Below are positions 26,625 to 35,599 of a stretch of DNA of 64,000 nucleotides, piece by piece. Position 1 is the stretch's first letter. The number at the start of each line of letters is the position of its first letter. The stretch is from Perlabentimonas sp046542995. Lineage in GTDB: Bacteria; Bacteroidota; Bacteroidia; Bacteroidales; Tenuifilaceae. The stretch is taken from contig JBKHAH010000004.1 of assembly GCA_046542995.1 (NCBI GenBank), positions 10,431 to 74,430 on the forward strand. The letters run 5' to 3'. The position numbers and the translations under genes are program-made. A model generated the notes under the pieces. The model saw nothing but the letters and a program-made list of their open reading frames with translations, did no database searches and was not told where the DNA came from.

Positions 26625-28751
26625 ATGTTTAAAGTAGTGAAAAAAACGATCGATCTTGGCGATGGTAGAAACATCTCCATCGAAACAGGAAAATTGGCCA
26701 GGCAGGCCGATGGGTCGGTTGTAATTAGCATGGGTAAAACCATGATGCTTGCCACCGTGGTAAGCGCAAAGGAAGCGAAGGAGGATGTTGATTTTATGCC
26801 TCTAAGCGTTGATTATAAAGAGAAATTTGCAGCGGGTGGTCGTTTCCCAGGTGGTTTTCTTAAAAGGGAGGCTCGTCCATCAGATTATGAGGTACTTATA
26901 GCTCGCTTGGTTGATAGGGCTTTACGTCCCTTGTTCCCAGAGGATTATCATGCCGATACATTTGTAACCATCAATCTAATCTCAGCAGAAAAAGATATTC
27001 CTCCAGATGCACTTGCTGGTTTGGCTGCTTCTGCAGCCCTTTCAGTTTCCGATGTGCCTTTTAATGGGCCAATATCCGAGGTTAGGGTTATCCGTTTAAA
27101 CGGAGAGTTTATAGTTAACCCTACATTCAGCCAAATTAAGGAGGCCGATATTGATATGCTTGTGGGTGCTACCTACGACAATATCCTAATGGTTGAAGGT
27201 GAGATGAATGAGGTTTCTGAAGCAGAAATGCTTGAGGGTATCAAGGTTGCTCACAAGGCCATTAAGGAGCATTGTAAAGTGCAGATGGAACTTGCCAAAG
27301 AGCTTGGTGTTGAGAAGCGCGAGTACTGCCACGAGAGTAATGACGAGGAGCTTCGTAAGCAGGTGGCAGACTACTGCTACAGCAAGGTTTATGAGGTAGC
27401 CAAATCAACGCTGCCTAAGCACGAGCGCAGCGATGCCTTTAAGGCCATCAAGGAGGAGTTTTTAGAGACCCTATCAGAAGATGATCAGGATGGAAAAGCG
27501 AACCTTGTTGGTCGTTACTATCACGATGTTGAGAAGAAGGCCATGAGAGATATGGTGCTTAATGAAGCTATTAGGCTAGATGGACGTAAAACCAATCAGA
27601 TTCGCCCCATTGAATGTGAGGTAGACTTCTTGCCATCAGCGCATGGTTCAGCCTTGTTTACTCGTGGCGAAACCCAATCGTTAACAACCATAACTCTCGG
27701 TACCAAACTCGATGAGAAAATTATCGACGAGGTGCTTCAGCAGGGTACTGAGCGTTTTGTGCTACACTATAATTTCCCGCCATTCTGTACTGGCGATGCC
27801 AGACCATACAGAGGCGTTGGTCGCAGGGAGATTGGGCACGGGAATCTGGCTCACAGAGCATTGAAAAAAATGGTGCCAATTGGCGAAGACAACCCATATA
27901 CAGTTAGAGTAGTAAGTGACATACTTGAGTCAAATGGATCATCATCAATGGCAACTGTTTGCGCAGGGACCCTTGCGCTAATGGATGCTGGAATTAAAAT
28001 TAAAAAGCCAGTTTCAGGAATAGCGATGGGGCTTATAACAGAGCCTAAAGGATCAAAATATGCAATTCTTTCCGATATTCTTGGTGATGAGGATCACCTA
28101 GGTGACATGGACTTTAAAGTAACTGGCACTAAGGATGGTATAACAGCTACCCAGATGGACATAAAGGTTGATGGGTTACCCTACGAGGTGCTTTCCGAAG
28201 CCTTGGAACAGGCTCGTGAAGGTAGATTGCATATTCTTGGGAAAATGACAGAAACCATCGCCGAACCTAACCCAGATTTAAAACCACATGCCCCAAGAAT
28301 TGAGAGATTCACAATTGCACGTGATCTTATCGGCGCAGTGATTGGGCCAGGTGGTAAGATTATTCAGGAAATTCAGCGCACCACCGGTGCTACAGTTAAT
28401 ATTGAAGAGGTAAATAATCATGGCATTGTAACCGTGTTTGCCGATAATGTTGAAGGAAGAAACGAAGCGGTGAAGTGGATAAAAGGCATTGCTGTATCGC
28501 CAGAGGAGGGCGAAATATATACTGGTAAAGTAAAATCAATAATGCCATTTGGAGCCTTTATCGAGATTGTACCCGGTAAGGATGGCCTTCTTCACATTTC
28601 AGAAATCGACTGGAAACGCGTTGAGAAGGTTGAGGACGTGTTTAAAGAAGGAGACATGGTTGAGGTTAAACTTATTGAGGTTGACAAGAAGACGGGTAAA
28701 CTTAAACTATCCCGCAAAGTTCTTCTTCCCAAGCCAGAAAGCAGAAAATAG
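26625..28751 (+). CDS. pnp: Polyribonucleotide nucleotidyltransferase (PNPase)
   Basis: A 708-residue phosphorolytic 3'-5' exoribonuclease. Start ATG 26625 gives the family beginning MFKVVKKTIDLGDGR. Domains: first RNase PH-like (1-140, with FPGGFLKREARPSDYE), all-helical linker, catalytic second RNase PH-like (about 310-545, with TRGETQSLTTITLGT and the GDEDHLGDMDFKVTGT acidic motif), KH (GAVIGPGGKIIQEIQ), and S1 (GEIYTGKVKSIMPFGAFIEI). It is part of RNA decay and probably acts in a degradosome or alone in the cytosol. Confidence 0.97.
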   Translation: MFKVVKKTIDLGDGRNISIETGKLARQADGSVVISMGKTMMLATVVSAKEAKEDVDFMPLSVDYKEKFAAGGRFPGGFLKREARPSDYEVLIARLVDRALRPLFPEDYHADTFVTINLISAEKDIPPDALAGLAASAALSVSDVPFNGPISEVRVIRLNGEFIVNPTFSQIKEADIDMLVGATYDNILMVEGEMNEVSEAEMLEGIKVAHKAIKEHCKVQMELAKELGVEKREYCHESNDEELRKQVADYCYSKVYEVAKSTLPKHERSDAFKAIKEEFLETLSEDDQDGKANLVGRYYHDVEKKAMRDMVLNEAIRLDGRKTNQIRPIECEVDFLPSAHGSALFTRGETQSLTTITLGTKLDEKIIDEVLQQGTERFVLHYNFPPFCTGDARPYRGVGRREIGHGNLAHRALKKMVPIGEDNPYTVRVVSDILESNGSSSMATVCAGTLALMDAGIKIKKPVSGIAMGLITEPKGSKYAILSDILGDEDHLGDMDFKVTGTKDGITATQMDIKVDGLPYEVLSEALEQAREGRLHILGKMTETIAEPNPDLKPHAPRIERFTIARDLIGAVIGPGGKIIQEIQRTTGATVNIEEVNNHGIVTVFADNVEGRNEAVKWIKGIAVSPEEGEIYTGKVKSIMPFGAFIEIVPGKDGLLHISEIDWKRVEKVEDVFKEGDMVEVKLIEVDKKTGKLKLSRKVLLPKPESRK

Positions 28752-28776
28752 GAATAGCTTTTCAATGAATTATATG

Positions 28777-28810
28777 AAAGAGCAAGCTCCCCAATCTTGC
28801 TCTTTTTTTT
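28777..28810 (+). terminator. Terminator after pnp
   Basis: A perfect 10-bp stem (AAAGAGCAAG / CTTGCTCTTT, 28777-28786 and 28796-28805) with a long T-run. Confidence 0.85.
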
Positions 28811-28886
28811 ATGTCAGGATAGGCAATTTTTGTGATTTTTCTAAAAAAACACTACATTTACGTGGTTTATTGTTTAAACATTTGCC

Positions 28887-28894
28887 TATATTTG
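28887..28894 (+). promoter_or_regulatory. Putative -7 box for the prolyl oligopeptidase gene
   Basis: TATATTTG matches TAnnTTTG, 56 bases before the ATG at 28951. Confidence 0.45.
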
Positions 28895-28950
28895 TAAGTA
28901 ACATAAAACCAATTACCTAATAATTAATTTGAGAGTAAAGTTCTAATCCC

Positions 28951-31065
28951 ATGAAAAATCTCATACTTTTTACTTTAGCAGTAGTTCTTTTGCTAGGTGT
29001 ATCTTGTGATAGGAGTAAGGTTGATTATCCTGAAACAAAAAAAGAGCCTGTGGTTGATAATTATTTTGGTGTAGAGGTAACCGACCCCTACCGCTGGTTA
29101 GAGGATGATCAGTCCCAGGAGGTAGCAAATTGGGTTGAAGCACAAAATGAAGTAACATTCGAATACCTCAATAGAATCCCTTTTAGAGAGGATATTAAGA
29201 ATCGCCTTAGCAATTTGTGGGATTACACCAATATCTCGTCACCATTCATGAAATCTGGAAAGATTTTCTTTTACAAACGTCAGGGCCTTCAAAACCAAAT
29301 GACTCTTTATGTTCAGGATTCTTTTGATGACGAACCAAGAGTACTAATAGACCCTAACAAGTTTTCTGCCGATGGAACCGTTGCCTTAGCCGATATTGGA
29401 ATATCAAAAGACGCTAAATACATTGCTTATGAAATAGCCGATGGTGGTTCAGATTGGAAGAAAATAAAAGTAAGAGATATCGAAACTGGTCAAGACCTTG
29501 AGGATGTTGTTAAGTGGGTTAAGTTTTCCAGCATACAATGGTTTAAAAACGGATTCTTTTATAGCAGATACGATGCTCCTAAGGAAGGAAGTGAGCTTAG
29601 CAATATAAATGAGCATCATAAGGTATACTACCATCAGTTAGGAACACCACAGGCCGACGATAAGTTGATTTTCTACAATAACGAGTACCCCTTAAGAAAC
29701 TATTCCGCACAGGTAACTTCCGATGAGAAGTTCTTAATTATATATGAGTCTGAATCAACTCATGGAAACTCAGTTTATATTAAGAACCTAGGGAAAGATC
29801 GTGATTTTATAAAGCTAACTACAAGTTTTGAGTATAATTACAAGGTGCTTGACCATGTAGATGGTTACCTCTACGTACACACAAACTACCGTTCTCCTAA
29901 ATACAAGCTAGTTAGGATTAATATTAATAGCCTTGATGTTGGGAATTGGATAGATGTATTACCTGAGAAAAAGGACGTGCTTGAGAGTTGTGTTCTAGCC
30001 GGTGGGAAAATTATGGCTACCTATATTGAGGATGTAAAGAGTAAGGTTAATGTGTATGATCTTAATGGAATGAAACTCCATAATCTCGATTTACCAAACC
30101 TTGGGACCGTTTCTGAAATTAACGCTTCATTAAATAACAAGCAAGCCTTCTACACCTTCACATCCTTTACAGTACCTACAGTTTCTTACCTGTTTAATAC
30201 GGAAACATACCAATCAGAGAAGTTCTTTGAGCCTGATATCGACTTCGATTTTGAACAATACGAAACCAAGCAAGTTTTCTATAAGAGCAAGGATGGTACC
30301 GAGGTTCCCATGTTCATTGTTCATAAGAAAGGTGTTGAGCTGGATGGCACGAACCCAACATTACTATACGGGTACGGAGGGTTTAATGCAACTGTTATGC
30401 CATCGTTCAAGACATCCAGGTTGGTGTGGCTTGAGAATGGCGGAGTATTTGCCCTTGCAAACATTCGTGGTGGCGGAGAATACGGAGAGAACTGGTACCG
30501 CTCAGGAACAAAGCTAAATAAGCAGAATGTTTTTGATGATTTTATCGCAGGAGCAGAATACTTAATTTCCGAGGGATACACCTCTAGTAGTAAGCTAGCA
30601 ATCCAGGGTGGGTCAAACGGAGGGCTGTTAGTTGGCGCCGTTGTAAATCAACGCCCCGATTTGTTTAAGGTTGCCATACCTCAGGTTGGTGTTATGGATA
30701 TGCTTAGGTTCCATAAGTTCACCATTGGCTGGGCATGGGTTAACGATTATGGATCGAGTGAAGATTCAATCCAGTTTTTGAACCTCCACAACTATTCACC
30801 TATTCATAACGTTAGCAGTAGCGGTCGCTATCCAGCTATATTGGCAACAACAGCCGATAGGGATGACCGGGTTGTTCCTGCCCACTCATATAAATATATA
30901 GCAACCCTACAGGATAAGCAACGTAAAGGGGCAAATCCTAAATTAATAAGGATTCAAACCAGAGCAGGTCATGGTGCAGGCATGCCCATGTCATTGATTA
31001 TTGAAGAGATGGCAGATATCTACTCCTTTATTTACTATAACATGAAGGAGGATGTTTCATACTAG
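28951..31065 (+). CDS. Prolyl oligopeptidase family serine peptidase, lipoprotein
   Basis: A 704-residue S9A peptidase cleaving short peptides after proline. The N-terminus is a lipoprotein signal with lipobox LGVSC (Cys at about residue 19), so it is envelope-anchored. The family opening VTDPYRWLEDDQS precedes a beta-propeller and a C-terminal alpha/beta hydrolase. Catalytic residues are S555 in GGSNGG, an Asp in the DRDDRVVP motif (residues 636-639), and H674 in RAGHGAG. Length matches the family (about 700). It is a single gene with its own promoter box. Confidence 0.95.
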   Translation: MKNLILFTLAVVLLLGVSCDRSKVDYPETKKEPVVDNYFGVEVTDPYRWLEDDQSQEVANWVEAQNEVTFEYLNRIPFREDIKNRLSNLWDYTNISSPFMKSGKIFFYKRQGLQNQMTLYVQDSFDDEPRVLIDPNKFSADGTVALADIGISKDAKYIAYEIADGGSDWKKIKVRDIETGQDLEDVVKWVKFSSIQWFKNGFFYSRYDAPKEGSELSNINEHHKVYYHQLGTPQADDKLIFYNNEYPLRNYSAQVTSDEKFLIIYESESTHGNSVYIKNLGKDRDFIKLTTSFEYNYKVLDHVDGYLYVHTNYRSPKYKLVRININSLDVGNWIDVLPEKKDVLESCVLAGGKIMATYIEDVKSKVNVYDLNGMKLHNLDLPNLGTVSEINASLNNKQAFYTFTSFTVPTVSYLFNTETYQSEKFFEPDIDFDFEQYETKQVFYKSKDGTEVPMFIVHKKGVELDGTNPTLLYGYGGFNATVMPSFKTSRLVWLENGGVFALANIRGGGEYGENWYRSGTKLNKQNVFDDFIAGAEYLISEGYTSSSKLAIQGGSNGGLLVGAVVNQRPDLFKVAIPQVGVMDMLRFHKFTIGWAWVNDYGSSEDSIQFLNLHNYSPIHNVSSSGRYPAILATTADRDDRVVPAHSYKYIATLQDKQRKGANPKLIRIQTRAGHGAGMPMSLIIEEMADIYSFIYYNMKEDVSY

Positions 31066-31127
31066 CACTTTAATTATGAGGTGATATGAGAGGAGTTGAG
31101 GGTTACCTGGCTCCTTTTTTTTAGTTT

Positions 31128-31135
31128 TAAATTTG
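31128..31135 (+). promoter_or_regulatory. Putative -7 box abutting the deoxynucleoside kinase start
   Basis: TAAATTTG matches TAnnTTTG and ends three bases before the ATG at 31139, so a transcript from it would be leaderless or nearly so. Confidence 0.35.
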
Positions 31136-31138
31136 ATT

Positions 31139-31768
31139 ATGCAATACATAGTTATTGAAGGAAATATTGGTGCAGGAAAAACAACCCTGGCAAAAATGCT
31201 GGCCTATGATTACAACGCAAGGTTGGTGCTGGAGCAGTTTGCCGACAACCCCTTCTTACCCAAGTTCTATAACGATCCACAGCGATATAGTTTCCCTCTA
31301 GAACTTTCGTTCTTGGCTGAGCGCTATAAGCAGCTTAATGCGGAGCTTAGAGCAATGTCGCTTTTTCAGCCTCTGGTAATTGCCGATTATTTCTTCATGA
31401 AATCACTAATCTTCGCACAAAATACGCTGGCAAAAGATGAGTACAACCTTTACCGCCAAATATTTGAGATAATATACGGCTCAATACCTAAACCAAACCT
31501 CTATGTATATCTGCATGTACCTGTATCTGATTTAATAAAAAATATAAAGAGAAGAGGAAGGGAATACGAGAGCACCATTACACCAGGGTACCTTGAGAAA
31601 ATCCAGCAAGGCTACTTCGAATTTTTCAAGCAGCATCCAGATTATTCGTTCCTAATATTAGACACATCAAACATCGATTTTGTTGAGAACCAATCTGATT
31701 ACCAAAGAATAAAAAAGGTTATTTTTGACGAAAGATTAAATGCAGGCCTTAAAAGGGTTTCTTTTTAA
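31139..31768 (+). CDS. Deoxynucleoside kinase
   Basis: A 209-residue kinase that phosphorylates deoxynucleosides in the salvage pathway. Start ATG 31139 gives MQYIVIEGNIGAGKTTLAKML with a P-loop at residues 8-15. A TTG-started extension from 31133 has no support. Other family features are FLAERYKQL near residue 60, the ADYFFMKSLIFAQ region, LYVYLHVPVSDLI, and the arginine-rich lid KRRGREYESTI. It matches the deoxyadenosine/deoxyguanosine kinase group in size. Substrate preference cannot be read. Confidence 0.92.
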   Translation: MQYIVIEGNIGAGKTTLAKMLAYDYNARLVLEQFADNPFLPKFYNDPQRYSFPLELSFLAERYKQLNAELRAMSLFQPLVIADYFFMKSLIFAQNTLAKDEYNLYRQIFEIIYGSIPKPNLYVYLHVPVSDLIKNIKRRGREYESTITPGYLEKIQQGYFEFFKQHPDYSFLILDTSNIDFVENQSDYQRIKKVIFDERLNAGLKRVSF

Positions 31769-31820
31769 CTTTTATGTGTATTTTTACACTGAAACATTTT
31801 CTATTTACTAAAAAGTGTAT

Positions 31821-31828
31821 TAAATTTG
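31821..31828 (+). promoter_or_regulatory. Putative -7 box for the TPR/OmpA-like lipoprotein
   Basis: TAAATTTG matches TAnnTTTG, 49 bases before the ATG at 31878. Confidence 0.5.
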
Positions 31829-31877
31829 TGAATTGTTAACCAAAAGGATAGAAAAACCAAATTAAACTGTTATAGAC

Positions 31878-33596
31878 ATGAAAAGAATCAAACTCAATCT
31901 ACTGGCGCTATTAAGTATAGTAGCCATCGTTTTAAGTAGCTGTGGAGTAAGTAAGATGAAAGAACTTGCTGAAGGCACTGAAATTAACCTTGATCCTAAC
32001 CCTCTTGAGGTTCACGGAGGTATGGTTGAAGGAAAAATTGAAGCAACTTTCCCAGCAAAGTATTTTAACAAAAAGGCAATACTTGAGATTACACCGGTAT
32101 TGGTTTACGAAGGTGGAGAACTGCCTCTTCCTCCAAAAATGCTTCAAGGAGAAGATGTTGAAGATAATCATCAGGTTATAAAAAATGATGCTGGTGGTAG
32201 TGCTAGCCACGAGTTTGAGTTCGAATATAAAGATGAGATGATGGACTCAGAACTTGAGTTACGCTTTGTTATTATTCATAAGGGTGAAAGAATTCCTTTT
32301 GATGAGCCGGAGAAAATAGGTGTTGGCGTAATTGCAACATCGCAAATGGTAGAGCTCGATCCTAAGCCAATTATGCTTTCTGATAACTTTCAGCGCGTAG
32401 TTTCTGAAGACGAAGAGGCACAGATCAACTTTGTTATTCAGCGTTCAAATATTCGTAAATCTGAGTTAACCAAAGATGATATTGATGCTTTAAAAGAGTT
32501 TATCGCTAAAACTTCCGATGAGGAATCAAGGCTTGAGTTAAAAGGCGTTAATGTTTCAGCATACGCTTCTCCCGATGGCCCAATAGATCTTAACGAGAAA
32601 CTATCTAACGAGCGTGGTGAGAATACTCAGAAGTGGCTAGCTGATATCTTTAAAAAATCGGAAATTGAAGGTAGTACAGAGGACTATGTTTCTGTAGAAA
32701 CAACTACAGAGGACTGGGATGGATTCCAAAAAATGGTTCAAGAGTCTGACATTCAAGACAAAGAATTAATTCTTCGTGTTCTTTCAAAGTACTCAGATCC
32801 TGAGGTGCGCGAGAAGGAAATTAAGAACTTAAGCAAAGTTTACTTGGTTCTTGCAGAGAAAATTCTACCTGAACTTCGTCGTTCTAAAATGACTGCAAAA
32901 GTTGACAGGATTGGTTATTCTGACGAGGAGTTCCTTGAGATGGTTGAGAATGACGAACTTGATGAACTTAACGTTGAGGAAATGCTTTATGCTGGCAACC
33001 TAGTTGAAGATATGGACACGAAACTTAGCATCTATACTAAAGCTGCTGAGCAGTTCAACGACCTTCGCGCACACAACAACGTTGCGTACATAAACATTAA
33101 GAAAGATAATTTTGATGCAGCAAAGGCAGCCCTTGAGGCAGCAACCGCTATTGACGGAAACAATGCAACTGTGAAAAACAACATGGGATGCATTGAGCTA
33201 GTTGAAGGAAACGTTGAAGAGGCTGAGAACCTTTTCGTAGGTGCTGCTAATGCGGGGCCAGAAGTTAAGTACAACCTTGGAATTATTTCAATCATTAACA
33301 ATAAGTATCCAGCAGCAGTTGAGTACTTAGGTGGAACTGATTCTTTCAATCAAGGTCTTGCAATGCTTCTTACAAACAAGAACGATGCAGCTAAGAATAC
33401 CTTTGAGAAGGTTGATGAGCCCAAAGCGCACTATGGACAAGCAATAGTTGGAGCACGTATTGGTGATGAGAACATGGTTCTTGATAACCTTCGTACAGCC
33501 ATTGGTCAAGATGCTTCTCTAAAAGAGCGTGCGAAGAAAGATCTTGAATTCCGTAACTACTTCCAAAATGATGCTTTTATGGCAATCGTTGAGTAG
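31878..33596 (+). CDS. Lipoprotein with OmpA-like segment and C-terminal TPR repeats
   Basis: A 572-residue envelope protein. The signal ends in a lipobox LSSCG (Cys at about 22). Residues 35-170 are beta-rich. Residues about 200-330 carry an OmpA-C-like pattern (LKGVNVSAYASPDGPIDLNE then LSNERGENTQKWL), which in OmpA-type domains contacts peptidoglycan. Residues about 380-560 contain TPR-like helix pairs (FNDLRAHNNVAYINIKKDNF, NATVKNNMGCIELVEGNVE). The very even, frequent codon use fits a highly expressed protein. The function is unknown; a scaffold between outer membrane and cell wall is plausible. It is a single gene with its own promoter and terminator. Confidence 0.82.
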   Translation: MKRIKLNLLALLSIVAIVLSSCGVSKMKELAEGTEINLDPNPLEVHGGMVEGKIEATFPAKYFNKKAILEITPVLVYEGGELPLPPKMLQGEDVEDNHQVIKNDAGGSASHEFEFEYKDEMMDSELELRFVIIHKGERIPFDEPEKIGVGVIATSQMVELDPKPIMLSDNFQRVVSEDEEAQINFVIQRSNIRKSELTKDDIDALKEFIAKTSDEESRLELKGVNVSAYASPDGPIDLNEKLSNERGENTQKWLADIFKKSEIEGSTEDYVSVETTTEDWDGFQKMVQESDIQDKELILRVLSKYSDPEVREKEIKNLSKVYLVLAEKILPELRRSKMTAKVDRIGYSDEEFLEMVENDELDELNVEEMLYAGNLVEDMDTKLSIYTKAAEQFNDLRAHNNVAYINIKKDNFDAAKAALEAATAIDGNNATVKNNMGCIELVEGNVEEAENLFVGAANAGPEVKYNLGIISIINNKYPAAVEYLGGTDSFNQGLAMLLTNKNDAAKNTFEKVDEPKAHYGQAIVGARIGDENMVLDNLRTAIGQDASLKERAKKDLEFRNYFQNDAFMAIVE

Positions 33597-33623
33597 TAGT
33601 ATCTCAGAATAGAATTATAAAGG

Positions 33624-33655
33624 AGGGAGTACCCAGTGGTGCTCCCTTTTTTTTT
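33624..33655 (+). terminator. Terminator after the TPR lipoprotein
   Basis: A 9-bp stem with one G-U pair (AGGGAGTAC / GTGCTCCCT) followed by a run of about ten T. Confidence 0.8.
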
Positions 33656-33700
33656 AGTCAGTATTTAAGAGGCAAACCTTGTAATTATACTGTAGGTGTT

Positions 33701-34240
33701 TTAAGTAATAATCTTCCGTAGCGTATCCCACATTACTATTGCAGCGGTAACTGATACGTTAAATGAGTGCTTTGATCCAAATTGTGGGATTTCAATTGTT
33801 CCATTGCAAGAATCAATGGCATCTTGCGAAACCCCCTTAAGCTCATTCCCAAATATAAAAGCGTACTTCTTGTCTCTTTTCGGTTTAAAATCAATTAAAC
33901 TTGTACTATTGGTTGTTTGCTCAATGGCATAAATGATATAGCCATTATGCTTTAGCTCTTCTATCGCTTCATTAGTTGTACTATAATATTTCCAGGTAAC
34001 AGAGTTCTCTGCACCTAATGCTGTTTTGTATATATCAGGATGTGGTGGAGTGGCTGATATTCCGCAAAGCATAATGCCTTCTGCACCAAGCGCATCACAG
34101 GTTCTAAATACAGACCCAATGTTGTTCAAACTCCTAACGTTATCAAGTACAATAACAAGTGGGTGTTTGGGAACTATTTTGTTATCCTCAGCGCTAATTC
34201 GGTTTAGCTCATCTATCCCTAATTTTCTGTGTTTAGCCAT
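33701..34240 (-). CDS. TrmH/SpoU-family RNA 2'-O-methyltransferase
   Basis: A 179-residue SPOUT methyltransferase. Its three motifs are visible: VLDNVRSLNNIGSVFRTCDA near residue 33, FIFGNELKGVS near residue 128 and IPQFGSKHSFNVSVTAAIVMWD near residue 150, which together form the trefoil knot that binds SAM. The short form has no N-terminal substrate-recognition domain. The target (tRNA or rRNA) cannot be decided. It is divergent from sucC, with 84 bases between the starts. Confidence 0.92.
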   Translation of the reverse strand: MAKHRKLGIDELNRISAEDNKIVPKHPLVIVLDNVRSLNNIGSVFRTCDALGAEGIMLCGISATPPHPDIYKTALGAENSVTWKYYSTTNEAIEELKHNGYIIYAIEQTTNSTSLIDFKPKRDKKYAFIFGNELKGVSQDAIDSCNGTIEIPQFGSKHSFNVSVTAAIVMWDTLRKIIT

Positions 34241-34281
34241 TTTTTAATAATCTTGTTACAAATACAAACTAAAGTTTTCTA

Positions 34282-34289
34282 TATTTTTG
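34282..34289 (+). promoter_or_regulatory. Putative -7 box for sucC
   Basis: TATTTTTG matches TAnnTTTG, 35 bases before the ATG at 34325. Confidence 0.5.
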
Positions 34290-34324
34290 TATCTTAGTTG
34301 CACTGCAAATTAAACTTTTTTCCA

Positions 34325-35515
34325 ATGAATATCCATGAATATCAGGCTAAAGAATTATTAGGTAGAGCTGGAGTGGCTGTTCCAGCCAGTAAAATTGCTT
34401 TTACAAATGAAGAGGCAGTTACTGTTGCTAAAGAGATTATGAGTTCAACAGGAACAAATGCCATTGCTGTTAAAGCTCAGATTCACGCCGGAGGAAGAGG
34501 GAAAGGTGGTGGGGTTAAAATAGCAAAGAACATAGATGAAGTTAGAAGTTATGCTTCTTCAATATTGGGCATGAACCTTGTTACCCATCAAACAGGCCCT
34601 GAAGGAAAGCTGGTTCGGAAAATCCTGATTGAACAGGGGATATATTACCCTGGCCCATCTAAAGTTCAGGAATTCTATATGAGTATCCTCCTAAATAGAG
34701 CAACAGGGCGAAACATGGTATTGTACTCAACGGAGGGCGGAATGGACATTGAGGCGGTGGCAGCAAAAACTCCTCACTTAATTTTCAAGGAAGAGATACA
34801 CCCAATGGGTATTCAGCCGTATCAGGCACGTAAAATTGCTTTTAACCTTGGCCTGTCGGGTAAAGCGTTCTCGCAAATGGTTAAGTTTGTGGTGGCACTC
34901 TACAATGCATATATTGAGTACGATGCCACTTTGTTTGAGATAAACCCCGTTTTTAAAACCTCCGATGATTTAATATTTGCTGCCGATGCAAAAGTGAACC
35001 TTGATGATAATGCGCTATACAGGCATCCTGATTTGGTTAAGTTAAGAGATTTGAACGAGGAGGATCCCACTGAAGTTGAAGCTTCCGAATCTAATTTAAA
35101 TTTTATTAAGCTCGATGGCAATGTTGGGTGTATGGTTAATGGGGCCGGATTAGCAATGGCTACAATGGATATTATTAAACTCTCCGGTGGCGATCCTGCC
35201 AACTTCTTGGATGTTGGGGGAGGCGCAAACGCAAAAACTGTTGCCGCTGGGTTTAGGATAATCCTTAAGGATCCGGCTGTTAAAGCAATTCTAATTAATA
35301 TTTTTGGGGGTATTGTGAGATGCGATAGGGTTGCTCAGGGAGTTGTTGATGCTTACAAGGAGATAGGGAATATATCTGTTCCTGTTATTGTTAGGTTGCA
35401 AGGAACTAATGCTGAGGAGGCAAAGGAACTGATTGATACCAGTGGGCTTAAGGTTTACTCTGCAATATCGCTTCAGGAAGCAGCTGATTTAGTTAGCAAA
35501 GTGGTTAAAAGTTAG
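34325..35515 (+). CDS. sucC: Succinate-CoA ligase beta subunit
   Basis: A 396-residue ATP-grasp subunit of succinyl-CoA synthetase (TCA cycle, substrate-level phosphorylation). The ATG at 34325 gives the family start MNIHEYQAKELLGRAGV; the longer reading from 34298 does not. Other hallmarks are VKAQIHAGGRGKGGGVKIA, FEINPVF near residue 200, GNVGCMVNGAGLAMATMD and NIFGGIVRCDRVAQG. Its alpha partner sucD is not adjacent or elsewhere in the window. It is closed off by a bidirectional terminator. Confidence 0.95.
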   Translation: MNIHEYQAKELLGRAGVAVPASKIAFTNEEAVTVAKEIMSSTGTNAIAVKAQIHAGGRGKGGGVKIAKNIDEVRSYASSILGMNLVTHQTGPEGKLVRKILIEQGIYYPGPSKVQEFYMSILLNRATGRNMVLYSTEGGMDIEAVAAKTPHLIFKEEIHPMGIQPYQARKIAFNLGLSGKAFSQMVKFVVALYNAYIEYDATLFEINPVFKTSDDLIFAADAKVNLDDNALYRHPDLVKLRDLNEEDPTEVEASESNLNFIKLDGNVGCMVNGAGLAMATMDIIKLSGGDPANFLDVGGGANAKTVAAGFRIILKDPAVKAILINIFGGIVRCDRVAQGVVDAYKEIGNISVPVIVRLQGTNAEEAKELIDTSGLKVYSAISLQEAADLVSKVVKS

Positions 35516-35561
35516 AGTGTTTTTTATTTACTTGCAGTAAACTGCAATAAGCATTAAAAAA

Positions 35562-35588
35562 CCGAGCGAAATAATTCCGCTCGGCTTT
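35562..35588. terminator. Bidirectional terminator between sucC and the arginine deiminase gene
   Basis: Stem CCGAGCG / CGCTCGG (35562-35568 and 35578-35584) is flanked by an A-run on the left and TTTT on the right, serving two convergent genes. Confidence 0.75.
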
Positions 35589-35599
35589 TGTTCTTTTGA

